From: Anaerolineae bacterium
GTDB taxonomy: Bacteria; Chloroflexota; Anaerolineae; Promineifilales; Promineifilaceae
Length of the DNA: 64,000 nucleotides
Direction of reading: 5' to 3'
Assembly: GCA_030425205.1 (NCBI GenBank)
Contig: JAUIAP010000025.1
Coordinates: 1-64,000, forward strand
Of this stretch, positions 1-9,358 are shown in pieces. The notes under the pieces were generated by a model that was not told the origin of the DNA, did no database searches, and saw only the letters and a list, made by a program, of their open reading frames with translations. Made by a program: the position numbers and the translations under genes. Every line of letters begins with the position of its first letter. Position 1 is the stretch's first letter.

Positions 1-85
1 CATAAGATTTACCTTACGCTGTACTAAATCACCTATTCTATAAGTAAGTCTATTCGATTTAGTACAGCGTAAGGTAAATCTTATG
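1..85. repeat. Perfect 30-bp inverted repeat with 25-bp spacer
   Basis: Positions 1-30 and 56-85 are exact reverse complements (left arm begins CATAAGATTTACC, right arm ends GGTAAATCTTATG). They flank 31-55. The left arm starts at the first base of the window, so the element may extend further out. The size and symmetry fit a small palindromic element or a bidirectional hairpin of an upstream gene. It has no T-run typical of an intrinsic terminator and no coding capacity. A partial echo of the arm (TACGCTGTA) recurs near 167. Confidence 0.9.
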
Positions 86-90
86 GCCAT

Positions 91-155
91 GTCATTCCCG
101 CAGAGGCGGGAATCCAGTCTTAGAAAAGAATGGATACCTGCCTACACAGGTATGA
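91..155. repeat. REP-like double hairpin repeat, copy 1
   Basis: Two adjacent short hairpins: ATTCCCGC (94-101) pairs with GCGGGAAT (106-113), and ATACCTG (134-140) pairs with CAGGTAT (147-153). The first hairpin and its flank (GTCATTCCCGC, GGCGGGAATCCA, TCTTAG) recur inverted near 61426-61468, so this is a dispersed repeat. It lies just upstream of the giant surface-protein gene and contains the in-frame ATG at 130, which is why that ATG was not taken as the start. Confidence 0.75.
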
Positions 156-198
156 CAGAAACGACTGTACGCTGTATTTAGCTATAGGAGATAACAAT

Positions 199-3100
199 AT
201 GTACGTCCAACAGATGAACCCACCCATTCACTGGCGCAGCCTAATCGTTCTTACAACGATTATCGCGGCACTGCTCTGGCTTACAGGCAGCAATTTAACT
301 CCTGCCTTTGAACCAGCTGCCCCCCTGATCAACCAGCAATCAACAATTGCTGCTGATCCAATCTCCGCCAACTCCCACTCCCAAACCTACCTCGTCGGCG
401 AAAATCAATACGAGTCCGTCATCTCACCGATTACGACCCACTACCAAGATAGTCGCGGCGAGTGGCAAGCGTATGATCCGCTTTTCCGCAACACAGGCGA
501 ACACTTCATCGTCAACGGCAATACGATTCGCAGCCGTGCGGGGCAAGACCGCGCATGGGTGTCGGTTGGCGCGGGCGAGGCGGCGATCTACTGGAAAGCC
601 CAGACACTTGGCGTGGTCAGCGCAGACAATGCGTTTACCCCCATCGCGGCCGCAATTGAGGAGAGCAACCGTCAGGCAACGCAAGCTGAAGATGGCAAAA
701 CGCTGCTCTATAACGGAAGCTGGAGCGATGAGCGCATTACCGAAGCCCTCATCAGCGACCGCGATCTGCTGGAACACGTCCTCATCATTAATGAACCACT
801 CTCGTCAATGGATGTTTCGGGAAATCCAATTCCCGAAACACACGCCACTACAACTTTGGAGATGCGGGCGACCCTCCAACTGCTGCCCGGAACGACACTG
901 TGGGCGAATGGCGTTGAGCAGACGAGCGCATTCGCCACCGACGACACGCTCGAAATCCGTGACCGTTACGGCAACGTCGCCATGATTTTCGACCCCGTGC
1001 TTGCATTTGAACAAAATGACCGTGCTGAACAAGTCACGGGTAGCTATCTGCTCGAACCGACGGACGACGGCTGGCTCGTCAAGGTTCGCACACCGTTGGC
1101 ATGGTGGTCGGCGGCCGACCGCGAATATCCCGTCGTGCTTGATCCGACGATGCGCGTCGAGCGTACGAGCGGTGGTTTTGGCAAGGGGATGGCGTGGGTT
1201 GGTACAGACCCCGACAATGGCGACAAGCCGTATCAAGGCGGCGGTATCCGTCTCGGCACGTGGTACGGCTATGGCGGCAGCTTCACCTTTGACCAAAAGA
1301 TCAATAGCCAATATCCGGGCTGGAACTCGCAGTCAGAAGGGTATTTGCAATTTACGGTGTTGCCGGGTCTGTTGGAAAATTCGCCGATGAAGATCAAATC
1401 GGCCGAACTCACCTTCGCCGCCAAAGTGGTCGGCGGCCCCTATTACAAAGGCTCCGTCGATTGGAAAAATAAGACGACGCAGGGCAAAATCGAACTGTTT
1501 GACGTCGGCGCATGTCCCACCGACTGCGGCGGATTCTCGCTGCATGACGACCGTGTGACAGATGAGAATGCATACAATTGGAGCAACCGCCCACTGGGTA
1601 GCAGCATGGGTAAGCAGTTATTGACCAGCCCCGCCGTCATCAATAGCAGTGCCAATCCTGTCGAATTGAACTGGGATGTGACGACGCAGATCGCCAACTG
1701 GTACAACACGCATTACGATGGGGCGGATCGGCCGAAACCAACCTTCCGCATCAAGCTAAACAATCCTGTTTGCGGCTATCCCGGCCCCTACACCGGCGAC
1801 TTCCACCATTTCGTGCATGGCTGTAGCATGTGGGATATTCCCTTCGAGAGTGTCAAACTGCATATCGAATATGAACCGCTCGATCTCAACGTCTATCAAA
1901 ACCTCCTCAACGAACCGGGCATCCCCACCTATGCCGACACCATTCTCGCCGACACCTACCACGAATACCACCTGCAACCGACCGCGCCCAAACGCTGGCG
2001 AGCCGTTGCCGTGCGTGGCGACCACAAATTTGAAGACCCCGCTGTGCCAGCTCGCATTAGCCTCAAACTGACGAGCAACTTCCTTGAGGGCGTCAACCAA
2101 GTGGCTGACGATGAGCTTTCACACGGCGACTATCTGCCGAAGGAAGCCAATCAGACGGCGGTGCTGTTTGTCGATGATCAGGTGTCACAGAACGTCGTCA
2201 ACGACACCGAACTGTGGGCGCGCGTGCAGCCGATGGACGACAACGATTGGCAGCAAGACCCCGACCGCAACTATCGCATCCACTACAGCGAAGCAACCAA
2301 TCTCGTCTGGAACGAACCTGCTGGCGGCATTCCGTATGGGCAGTTGCAGACTGTTTACTACAATTTGCCGTCCAACCAACTGGTGTCCCTGCGCGACTTC
2401 TACGCGGAGGCACAAGATAATGTCACCATCTTTTTTGATGCGCCAGACGGTCTGGATGCCTATTTGCTGCATCCATCAGAGGTCAATTCGCTGACTGAAG
2501 CGGTGTTGAGTCCAAAAAACAAGGACATTGTCGAAGCGATTCCGTTTGACAATGGGTCGTTTAGCTTTAATGGGGAAGTGGCGAAAATCGGCCGATATGG
2601 GATCGCGCTCGTCAACAATGATCGCCCCTTCCCAGACGACGAACGCCCCGACTATCCGGGACAGATCAACGTCGCCGTCAACATTGTGCGCTGCCCCGCC
2701 TACACCGTTTGGACGTTCAAATACCAAGCGTGTCAGCCGATCATCCTGCCACCAAACAGCCCATCGCGGCAAATTTCCGTTCCCGTCGGCGGTGGCACAA
2801 AGACATTGACCATTCACAGCGAAGGCGGCTTTACCAGCAGTGGGGCAGACTGGTGTACGCAAAATGAGCTGCAAGGCACGCCGATTATTGAGCAAGCAGG
2901 CGTGAGTCGTTACATCTATGTGGCACAGGGCAGCATTTGCTATCAAAACGGTGAACTGACGACGAGCGATGATGCGGGTGTCGGCTTGACCGTGCATGTC
3001 GCCAATCTGAACAATCGACGGCGCGGCAAGCACCTGCGCTTCCTATTTGGGGATAGCGGCGAACTAAAGCCCGGCGACAAAGACGGCGAAACGCGCATCT

Positions 3101-6100
3101 TCACGACGCAAGATGTCAATGCGCTGTTTAGCCTCGTCGCGAAAGATGACGGCACATGGGTTCATGTCGATACGGTCTTTGGTCGGTGGGGTGACACCTA
3201 TGTGCCAGATGGCAATCTGGGAATCGACCTGCACACCGTCAAACTGGGCGAGAGCGGACTGCTCGACATGCAGATCACAACCGACGTGGCCCAAGCACCC
3301 TATCCGCGCCAATTTGTCACGTCGTGGGAAACCTATCCAAAAGAGGTCAATGAGTTCAACTATGGGGTCGAGCCAGCGTGGGGATTTGCGGTTTCGGCCG
3401 ATCAAGACAGCCCGCTCCCGCTCGTCCTAACTGACATCGAAGGGGTTGAACTACGCATTCTCAACAACGCCAATCAGCCGACTGGCATATTCGATCATTT
3501 TGATGTGGTCGAGTCATTGACGGCGTTGGCTAGTGTCGATCAGTTCCGCATGGATCGTGGGCGATTAACGGCCGATGCATCGATGGGTGGCGCATCCGTC
3601 GATGCACAATTTGTCCTGATGCCGCCCGGTGACGCCTTGCAGCCGCAAGGCTTAAAAGATTGCGACGACAACGGCACACAGACAACATGCTTTGACATTC
3701 GCCGCGATGACTACGACTGGAACAACGGCAAAGGCAGCGTCGCGCTCTGGAAACTGCCCGACCTACACATTGAGGAAACGGCGCAGACGATGGCCGTCAA
3801 CTCACCCGGTCAGTTAAGCGTCTTTAGCAGTGACCACCCGCGTGCCGCCAACAGCAGCAGCGTCGATCAGTCGTTCAGCTATGACACCTACGGCGCATCT
3901 GTCTCCATCACGCTCGAACCGTGCGTCAACCCCAGCGATCCCGTCGTCACCGTCATCAAGGGGGAGGCGAGCATGATGATGCCCAACGTCAGTGATGAAG
4001 GGGGTGCTGGCTTCAAGATCGCCTTCAAAATCTGTGAAACAGCCCTCGCGCAAGTCTACTTTGAAGCGAGCTTTGAACCGACGGGTATCGTCGTCGGCAG
4101 CACAGGCGTGAAGCTGCAATTTATCAGCATGAACGTGTTGATCGACCCGAATGCGGGCTATGCCGTCATCACCTTCACGCTCAAATTTGATTCGGTAGAC
4201 GGGCAGACGATGCAAGATTTCACTGGCGAAATCACTATCGACACACGCGGGCTCTTCGAGATCGAAGCGTCGGGCAAATTCTTTGCGGGGATGCTCGACC
4301 CCGTGCAATTCCGATTAGCGGTGGCATGGAATCCGTTCGACATGCTGTTTGAAGGGTCGGCGCAATGTTGCGACGGCGGCAACCTGATCAGCGGCGGCAT
4401 CTACCTGCACGCATGGGTTGGGCAGGGGTGGCAAAACAAATACCATTGGTTGCCTAACAACAGCGACTTCCACTTCACGGGCTCCATCTGGGCGCAGATC
4501 AACATCGAATCGGGCATGGTTGTCGATGAGTTCCCATTCATTTTGCCGCCGTTTGATTTCAGCCTGAAGATCACAATTTCGTTCGGTGAATTTTGCACCA
4601 ATGCAAGCTGCACCCAATATGAATGGGGTATTTCGGGTGTGCTAGAGGTGATGGGCTACGGCGTGGGGCTGTACATCAGCGAGAGCGGTGTCGACCTGAT
4701 TCTTGGCTCCAATGACCACATTTTGATCGACCAATATAGCGGCGGCTCGCGTGCCAATGGGTCAACGCGACAGCTACAAGCATTGCCCCAGCCCGTCACG
4801 CCGGGTAATCAGCAGCCGTATCTGATCAATAAGATGGGTAGCTCAGTCGATGATTGGACAACGACCCCTTGGGCAGACAAATGCACCAATCAAGGTGGCG
4901 GTGTCCACACCTGTACCTTCGATGTTTCTCAGGGCAGCGGTCGCGCCATCTTTGTCACCAGTTGGCAAAACGGCACACTAAGTGGGCAACTCACCGCGCC
5001 GGACAACACGGTTATCACGCCGCAAAACGCCGACCAATTTGGTGGGGTCTACTCCACGACGGTCAACAGCAACGTGCGCCAATTCTCGTTTGCGTTCGCT
5101 GCGCCGGCCGACAGCGCGATTCAGGACGGCACATGGACGCTGCAACTGAGTGGTGTGGTCGAACAACCCGACCCGTTCCCCAGCAACTACAACTTGATGT
5201 TTGCGACCGATCCGCCTAAGCCAAGCGTTGAATGGGTCAATCTAGTGGGACAGGTTTCGGCCGATTCCGCCGGCAATATCACCCTACAATGGAACGCCAC
5301 ACAAGGTGGTCAACCGGTCGATCCTGCGCTCAGGATGTCGATCTTTATCGCACCGCTGGCTGAAAAACCGATCACGCCGACGATGGTGACAGGAACGCCG
5401 GTCGCCGTTGCAGTTCCCGCAAACGCAGGAAGCCAAGTCGTCAATTTAGGGGCATTTGGCAGTGGTGAGTATGCTGTCGGGCTAGAAATCGACGATCATC
5501 TCTCTGGCAACGGCGCGGTCGTCGTTTGGGCGGATGGTTCGATTCTCTACAACGACACAACGCCACCGCCCGTGCCAACCATTCTGGGCAGCGGCTATCT
5601 GCAAGATGGTCGTCTCAAAGTGCGCTGGACGTGCGATGATACGACAGTTGATTTAGGCGGCTATCTGGTTGAATATACGATTCCGAATATCGACCCGAAT
5701 GCACAGCCGTTGCAGGAGGATAAGCGGGTTTCGGCCGATTGTTTACGCTTCCAATTCGGACAAATCCCCTTCCCGCTTTGGGAAACGACCAGCATCGTCG
5801 GCTTGAGCAATAGCCAATTGGCCGCGTCGATATTTGAGACTGAGGTGTGTGTGCGCTCTTACGACGCGAGCTTCAACGTGAGTGATTGTGTGCCGTTCAA
5901 TATTCGCTTGGTTGACGACCGCGAAGAGCGACTATCACCGCCCGAACCTGTCATCGCGGAGCAGAGCACCGACAATATTGACGATGCCTTTGTCTATTGG
6001 GACGTGCCACGTGACGGCGAGCCTGATGGTTACATCGTCAGCTACACGCCAATTGGTTGTCTGATTCCCGGTTATGATCCACTGCTCGACCCGCCAACGC

Positions 6101-6912
6101 CTGCCATCACCGATGCGGACACCTTCTTCTATCACTTCGAACGCATGACCATGTGGCAGACGTATCGCTTCGAGGTGCGCGCGTTCACCGAGAGCGGTCA
6201 AATCAGCCCACCCAATTTCGACGACGTGCGTATGATCGATACCCGCGACGAAGATGGTGATGGATTGTGGGACGGTTGGGCAGATTTATATGGTGTGCAA
6301 AACGCCGGCGAAGACCCTGACAAAGACGGATTGACCAACGGGCATGAGCAACAGCTTGGGACAAACCCAATGCACGCCGACAGTGATGGGGATGGCTTCT
6401 ATGATGGCGAAGAAAATGGTTGGGAAACGGATCCCTGCAACCATAACGACAAGCCACCCTATCACGACCGCTCAAAACTGGTTGTCGCAGGTCATGCCAA
6501 ACCAACGTTGGTCGTCCCTGTCAACACGCTCTCAGTGCAGCCCGCGAAATACACGATTTGGAATGGAGGTGCAGGTGAGCTGAACTGGTCATCGCAGTCC
6601 CGCCAACGCTGGATGGTCGTCAATCAAACGGAGAACGGTTTTGAAATCTCGATCAATCCGTCCCTCAGCTATAGTGTTGGCGTGTACGAAGGTGAAGTTG
6701 TGATTACCAACCAACCAACTGGACGCGCCGAGTATGTCGAGGAGGTTGTGATTCCCGTGACGCTAGAGATCATTCCCGCGCAGGATGCTGTGCCAACGGC
6801 CGTAGGAATTAGCGGCCAGACGGCAGCGAGTAGTGGACTTTGGACAGTCTGGGTATTCGTCTTGTTATTCGTATTGACGCTTGGGAAAGCGATCTGGTCC
6901 AAGCAGTCGTAG
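199..6912 (+). CDS. Giant cell-surface protein with FnIII-like and TSP3 repeats
   Basis: About 2237 residues, secreted and probably held at the surface. ATG 199 was chosen because AGGAG lies 8 nt upstream; the in-frame ATG at 130 sits inside a repeat. Residues about 10-35 form a signal anchor. A beta-rich N-terminal half follows, resembling the secreted DNRLRE/RHS-associated type of ectodomain. Two fibronectin-III-like segments lie near residues 1790-1850 and 1915-1955. Thrombospondin-3-type Ca-binding repeats rich in DxDGDG (for example DEDGDGLWDG, DSDGDGFYDG) lie near 2015-2085. The last 25 residues are a membrane segment followed by Lys-Gln-Ser, a possible C-terminal anchor. No catalytic motif was recognised. 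A strong two-way terminator follows. A role in adhesion or sheath structure is inferred. Confidence 0.85.
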   Translation: MYVQQMNPPIHWRSLIVLTTIIAALLWLTGSNLTPAFEPAAPLINQQSTIAADPISANSHSQTYLVGENQYESVISPITTHYQDSRGEWQAYDPLFRNTGEHFIVNGNTIRSRAGQDRAWVSVGAGEAAIYWKAQTLGVVSADNAFTPIAAAIEESNRQATQAEDGKTLLYNGSWSDERITEALISDRDLLEHVLIINEPLSSMDVSGNPIPETHATTTLEMRATLQLLPGTTLWANGVEQTSAFATDDTLEIRDRYGNVAMIFDPVLAFEQNDRAEQVTGSYLLEPTDDGWLVKVRTPLAWWSAADREYPVVLDPTMRVERTSGGFGKGMAWVGTDPDNGDKPYQGGGIRLGTWYGYGGSFTFDQKINSQYPGWNSQSEGYLQFTVLPGLLENSPMKIKSAELTFAAKVVGGPYYKGSVDWKNKTTQGKIELFDVGACPTDCGGFSLHDDRVTDENAYNWSNRPLGSSMGKQLLTSPAVINSSANPVELNWDVTTQIANWYNTHYDGADRPKPTFRIKLNNPVCGYPGPYTGDFHHFVHGCSMWDIPFESVKLHIEYEPLDLNVYQNLLNEPGIPTYADTILADTYHEYHLQPTAPKRWRAVAVRGDHKFEDPAVPARISLKLTSNFLEGVNQVADDELSHGDYLPKEANQTAVLFVDDQVSQNVVNDTELWARVQPMDDNDWQQDPDRNYRIHYSEATNLVWNEPAGGIPYGQLQTVYYNLPSNQLVSLRDFYAEAQDNVTIFFDAPDGLDAYLLHPSEVNSLTEAVLSPKNKDIVEAIPFDNGSFSFNGEVAKIGRYGIALVNNDRPFPDDERPDYPGQINVAVNIVRCPAYTVWTFKYQACQPIILPPNSPSRQISVPVGGGTKTLTIHSEGGFTSSGADWCTQNELQGTPIIEQAGVSRYIYVAQGSICYQNGELTTSDDAGVGLTVHVANLNNRRRGKHLRFLFGDSGELKPGDKDGETRIFTTQDVNALFSLVAKDDGTWVHVDTVFGRWGDTYVPDGNLGIDLHTVKLGESGLLDMQITTDVAQAPYPRQFVTSWETYPKEVNEFNYGVEPAWGFAVSADQDSPLPLVLTDIEGVELRILNNANQPTGIFDHFDVVESLTALASVDQFRMDRGRLTADASMGGASVDAQFVLMPPGDALQPQGLKDCDDNGTQTTCFDIRRDDYDWNNGKGSVALWKLPDLHIEETAQTMAVNSPGQLSVFSSDHPRAANSSSVDQSFSYDTYGASVSITLEPCVNPSDPVVTVIKGEASMMMPNVSDEGGAGFKIAFKICETALAQVYFEASFEPTGIVVGSTGVKLQFISMNVLIDPNAGYAVITFTLKFDSVDGQTMQDFTGEITIDTRGLFEIEASGKFFAGMLDPVQFRLAVAWNPFDMLFEGSAQCCDGGNLISGGIYLHAWVGQGWQNKYHWLPNNSDFHFTGSIWAQINIESGMVVDEFPFILPPFDFSLKITISFGEFCTNASCTQYEWGISGVLEVMGYGVGLYISESGVDLILGSNDHILIDQYSGGSRANGSTRQLQALPQPVTPGNQQPYLINKMGSSVDDWTTTPWADKCTNQGGGVHTCTFDVSQGSGRAIFVTSWQNGTLSGQLTAPDNTVITPQNADQFGGVYSTTVNSNVRQFSFAFAAPADSAIQDGTWTLQLSGVVEQPDPFPSNYNLMFATDPPKPSVEWVNLVGQVSADSAGNITLQWNATQGGQPVDPALRMSIFIAPLAEKPITPTMVTGTPVAVAVPANAGSQVVNLGAFGSGEYAVGLEIDDHLSGNGAVVVWADGSILYNDTTPPPVPTILGSGYLQDGRLKVRWTCDDTTVDLGGYLVEYTIPNIDPNAQPLQEDKRVSADCLRFQFGQIPFPLWETTSIVGLSNSQLAASIFETEVCVRSYDASFNVSDCVPFNIRLVDDREERLSPPEPVIAEQSTDNIDDAFVYWDVPRDGEPDGYIVSYTPIGCLIPGYDPLLDPPTPAITDADTFFYHFERMTMWQTYRFEVRAFTESGQISPPNFDDVRMIDTRDEDGDGLWDGWADLYGVQNAGEDPDKDGLTNGHEQQLGTNPMHADSDGDGFYDGEENGWETDPCNHNDKPPYHDRSKLVVAGHAKPTLVVPVNTLSVQPAKYTIWNGGAGELNWSSQSRQRWMVVNQTENGFEISINPSLSYSVGVYEGEVVITNQPTGRAEYVEEVVIPVTLEIIPAQDAVPTAVGISGQTAASSGLWTVWVFVLLFVLTLGKAIWSKQS

Positions 6913-6958
6913 CGACAATGATGTGTTGGGATTCAACAATCCCGACATGAGCCAAAAA

Positions 6959-6993
6959 AATAAGCGTGTCCAACATTGGACACGCTTATTTCT
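6959..6993. terminator. Bidirectional intrinsic terminator
   Basis: AATAAGCGTGTCCAA (6959-6973) is followed by a 2-nt gap and its exact complement (6976-6990). An A-run lies on the left and TTTC on the right. It separates the surface-protein gene from the convergent peptidase gene and can serve both. Confidence 0.9.
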
Positions 6994-7078
6994 TGCTGTT
7001 GACGCCCTAAGCGCATCATCGGGCATGTTGAAAAATCTCTACGCAATACGCAATATACTCATGCGACTCAAGATCCGT

Positions 7079-8044
7079 TCAATTAAAACTAGTCAAACAA
7101 ATATCCGCACCATTTTCAAAGCCGAGCGTATAGGCATCTGCGCGTTGTTGCGGTGTGCCGTGTGCGCCGTCGGAGTCGGAGGGCGCATAATCGCCAACTT
7201 CATACGCTTGACGCATCCCTTCCTCGGCATCCCCTTCATCAAGCAAGCCGCGCTCATCCAAATTGTTGAGATATGCTCCTGCTAAGCAGTCTGCTTCTAG
7301 TTCAACTTGAATACTGTAGCGACCGTTGTCCAAAAGGCCGAGCATACTCTGAACAGCGTGCCCAAACTCATGTGCCAAGATGTAAACCGGCGCGACGTCG
7401 CCCAAGTCGGCCAGCGCATCGTTCATCAGGCGGATGTCGTAGTAGATGGCATGGCGATAGGAGGTGTAGTAGGCGTTGTAGTCACTGCGCCCGCGTCCTT
7501 GATAGGCGGAAACGCTGCGTGGCGCGGTGTAAGTTAAGTTGCCTTCATCAAATTCTGCTTGCCAGTATGCGTTGAGATCGTTGGTGGCAAAGTTCAGCAA
7601 CGTATTCACGTCATCGGGGCAGCCATCGCCATCAAAGACGTTGTTATAGGTTTCGAGTTCATCTGCACATTGGTCTTCGTCGTTGAGAACGCCGTCGCCA
7701 TCGAGATCATCGGCCGTTGGCTGCACGGTCGCGACTGGTTCGATGGTGTCCCAATACTGCCATCGGCGTCCATTGCGATAGTAGACTTCGCCCGCGTCGT
7801 TGACGATGACGTAGCTGCGACTCCATGCGCCGACGGTGTATTCATCAATTGTGCCGCCATCGGCCGAAATAATTGCCGCACAATCGGCAATGGTTGTTGT
7901 TGAGTGTCGTTGCAACTGGCCCGTATCGTAAAGATAACAGGTTGCAGTGCGCTCTGCTGTTTGGGCAGCCGCTGGTTGCGTGGCGAACCAGAAAATACCG
8001 CTAAACAAGGTGAAGGCCAGACCAAATTTCCAAAAACGTAACAT
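7079..8044 (-). CDS. Secreted neutral zinc metallopeptidase, YpfJ-like
   Basis: 321 residues with a signal peptide (residues 1-28, ending AAAQTA). The mature part has an N-terminal region and two TSP3-like Ca-binding stretches near residue 110-150 (DLDGDGVLND, FDGDGCPDD). The C-terminal domain is of the putative neutral zinc metallopeptidase family (PF04228). HEFGH at 225-229 gives two zinc ligands and the catalytic Glu; Glu248 in VELEADC is the likely third ligand. The family's C-terminal signature HGTPQQRADAYTLGFENG is present. AAGGAG lies about 8 nt before ATG. The Ca-repeat insertion is not usual for this family. Substrate unknown; activity outside the membrane is inferred from the signal peptide. 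Confidence 0.88.
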   Translation of the reverse strand: MLRFWKFGLAFTLFSGIFWFATQPAAAQTAERTATCYLYDTGQLQRHSTTTIADCAAIISADGGTIDEYTVGAWSRSYVIVNDAGEVYYRNGRRWQYWDTIEPVATVQPTADDLDGDGVLNDEDQCADELETYNNVFDGDGCPDDVNTLLNFATNDLNAYWQAEFDEGNLTYTAPRSVSAYQGRGRSDYNAYYTSYRHAIYYDIRLMNDALADLGDVAPVYILAHEFGHAVQSMLGLLDNGRYSIQVELEADCLAGAYLNNLDERGLLDEGDAEEGMRQAYEVGDYAPSDSDGAHGTPQQRADAYTLGFENGADICLTSFN

Positions 8045-8294
8045 GATGTTTGCTCCTTAATTTGCGGACATCATAGACTGAAAAATATACGATTGGAAGG
8101 GTTTGTAAACAGGTGGGGGAAGATTTTACAGAGACATTACAACTGGCGAATTTCTTTACAATTGCATTACAAATCGGATGTTTGAATCACGCAAAATTCG
8201 GCCGATCTCGCGTAAGATACGACGTAGCAACCACGTCAGAACAATCGGTGAAAACCCCCTTTGTGCAATAATCTGCAAGGGCAACAAATTGGGA

Positions 8295-9296
8295 ATGATT
8301 GTAATGATTCGAGCAAAATTGATTTCTGGCGACGCATCTTTTGAACAATTGGCAGCAGATTGGGACAACCTCGCGCAAGGTGGGATGACCGATACACCCT
8401 TTCAGCGGCTAGGCTATCAGCAGGGCTGGTGGCAACATTTGGGGGAAGGGAAGCTATATACCGTTGCAGTTTGTGATAGCTCTGAGCTAATCGGGATTGG
8501 TTGTTTTAATCTGCGTGGGGAGCGGGTTGTCTTCAACGCAAGCAAAGAAGAGACCGATTATTTGGACGTGATCTGTTCGGCCGAAAATGCCGAAACGGTT
8601 TGGAATGCGATCTTTGACTGTCTCTGTAGCGCAGAATTTCCCGCATGGAACTGTTTGGATTTCTACAACATTCCCGCAACATCTCCCTCCCGTGCCATCG
8701 TGGAGGCACAAGCCGCAGATCGCGGCTTTTCTTTTGCCAGCGAACGCGCGGAAGTGTGCCCCATCATTCCCCTGCCAGAAACGTTTGACGACTACCTCGA
8801 CACGCTCGACAAGAAGCAACGGCACGAAATTCGTCGCAAGTTGCGGCGTGCAAATGGGGCAGAGGCCGAACTACATATCGTTGGCGCCGATGACGACTTA
8901 CATGCTGAAGTGGACGCATTTCTTGAGCTATTGGTCAAGTCTACCCCCGAAAAAGGGGAATGGCTCAACGAGGCCCGCACGCAAGCGTTTCATGACATCG
9001 CCCAATTTGCCCAAGATGCGGGCATGTTGCAACTGATGTTTATTGAGGTGGAAGGACAGAAAGCGGCGGCGTTGTTTAACTTTGACTACAACGGTCGCAC
9101 GTGGGTCTATAACAGTGGGCTAGATCCGGACGCATTCGGCCGATTATCGCTCGGTGTTGTCCTCTCCGCACAGGCGATTGAAAAAGCGATCGAATTAGGT
9201 CATGACAGCTTCGATTTCCTGCGCGGCGATGAGAATTATAAATATCGTTTTGGTGCAAAAGATAGCGAAATCTTTCGCCTGCTGATTGAGAAATAG
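8295..9296 (+). CDS. FemAB/CelD-like GNAT acyltransferase
   Basis: About 333 residues, predicted cytoplasmic. The fold is the double-GNAT type (PF13480, Acetyltransf_6). The C-terminal signature DFLRGDENYKYRFGAKD is typical of this family, as is the central DKKQRHEIRRKLRR segment. Related proteins transfer acyl or aminoacyl groups in envelope or polysaccharide biosynthesis; the substrate here is unknown. The frame is open back to 8178, but the family-like sequence begins at the ATG at 8295 or 8304, and no strong ribosome site decides between them. It precedes a GT4 gene by 62 nt on the same strand, so the two may be co-transcribed for glycan work. Confidence 0.8.
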   Translation: MIVMIRAKLISGDASFEQLAADWDNLAQGGMTDTPFQRLGYQQGWWQHLGEGKLYTVAVCDSSELIGIGCFNLRGERVVFNASKEETDYLDVICSAENAETVWNAIFDCLCSAEFPAWNCLDFYNIPATSPSRAIVEAQAADRGFSFASERAEVCPIIPLPETFDDYLDTLDKKQRHEIRRKLRRANGAEAELHIVGADDDLHAEVDAFLELLVKSTPEKGEWLNEARTQAFHDIAQFAQDAGMLQLMFIEVEGQKAAALFNFDYNGRTWVYNSGLDPDAFGRLSLGVVLSAQAIEKAIELGHDSFDFLRGDENYKYRFGAKDSEIFRLLIEK

Positions 9297-9358
9297 AACG
9301 CAATGGGTAATTCGTATAAAGCCAAATTTACGATTTACGCAATTCGGTTTACAAGCAC
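9297..9358 (+). repeat. Degenerate-repeat spacer between acyltransferase and GT4 gene
   Basis: The gap is made of variants of AATTCGTA / ATTTACG / GCGTAAAT in both orientations (AATTCGTATAAA on the left, ATTTACGATTTACGCAATTCGG on the right, given here in parts). It is the weakest member of the hairpin-spacer family described elsewhere in this window. It runs to the ATG at 9359 and leaves no recognisable ribosome site. Confidence 0.45.

Noticed and set aside
130-198. N-terminal extension of the giant protein from ATG 130
   Set aside because: It lies inside a REP-like hairpin repeat, lacks a ribosome site, and the ATG at 199 has a good AGGAG and begins the signal anchor.
805-1311. 168-residue antisense frame inside the surface-protein gene
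   Set aside because: Antisense shadow caused by codon bias; many similar frames exist along this and other long genes.
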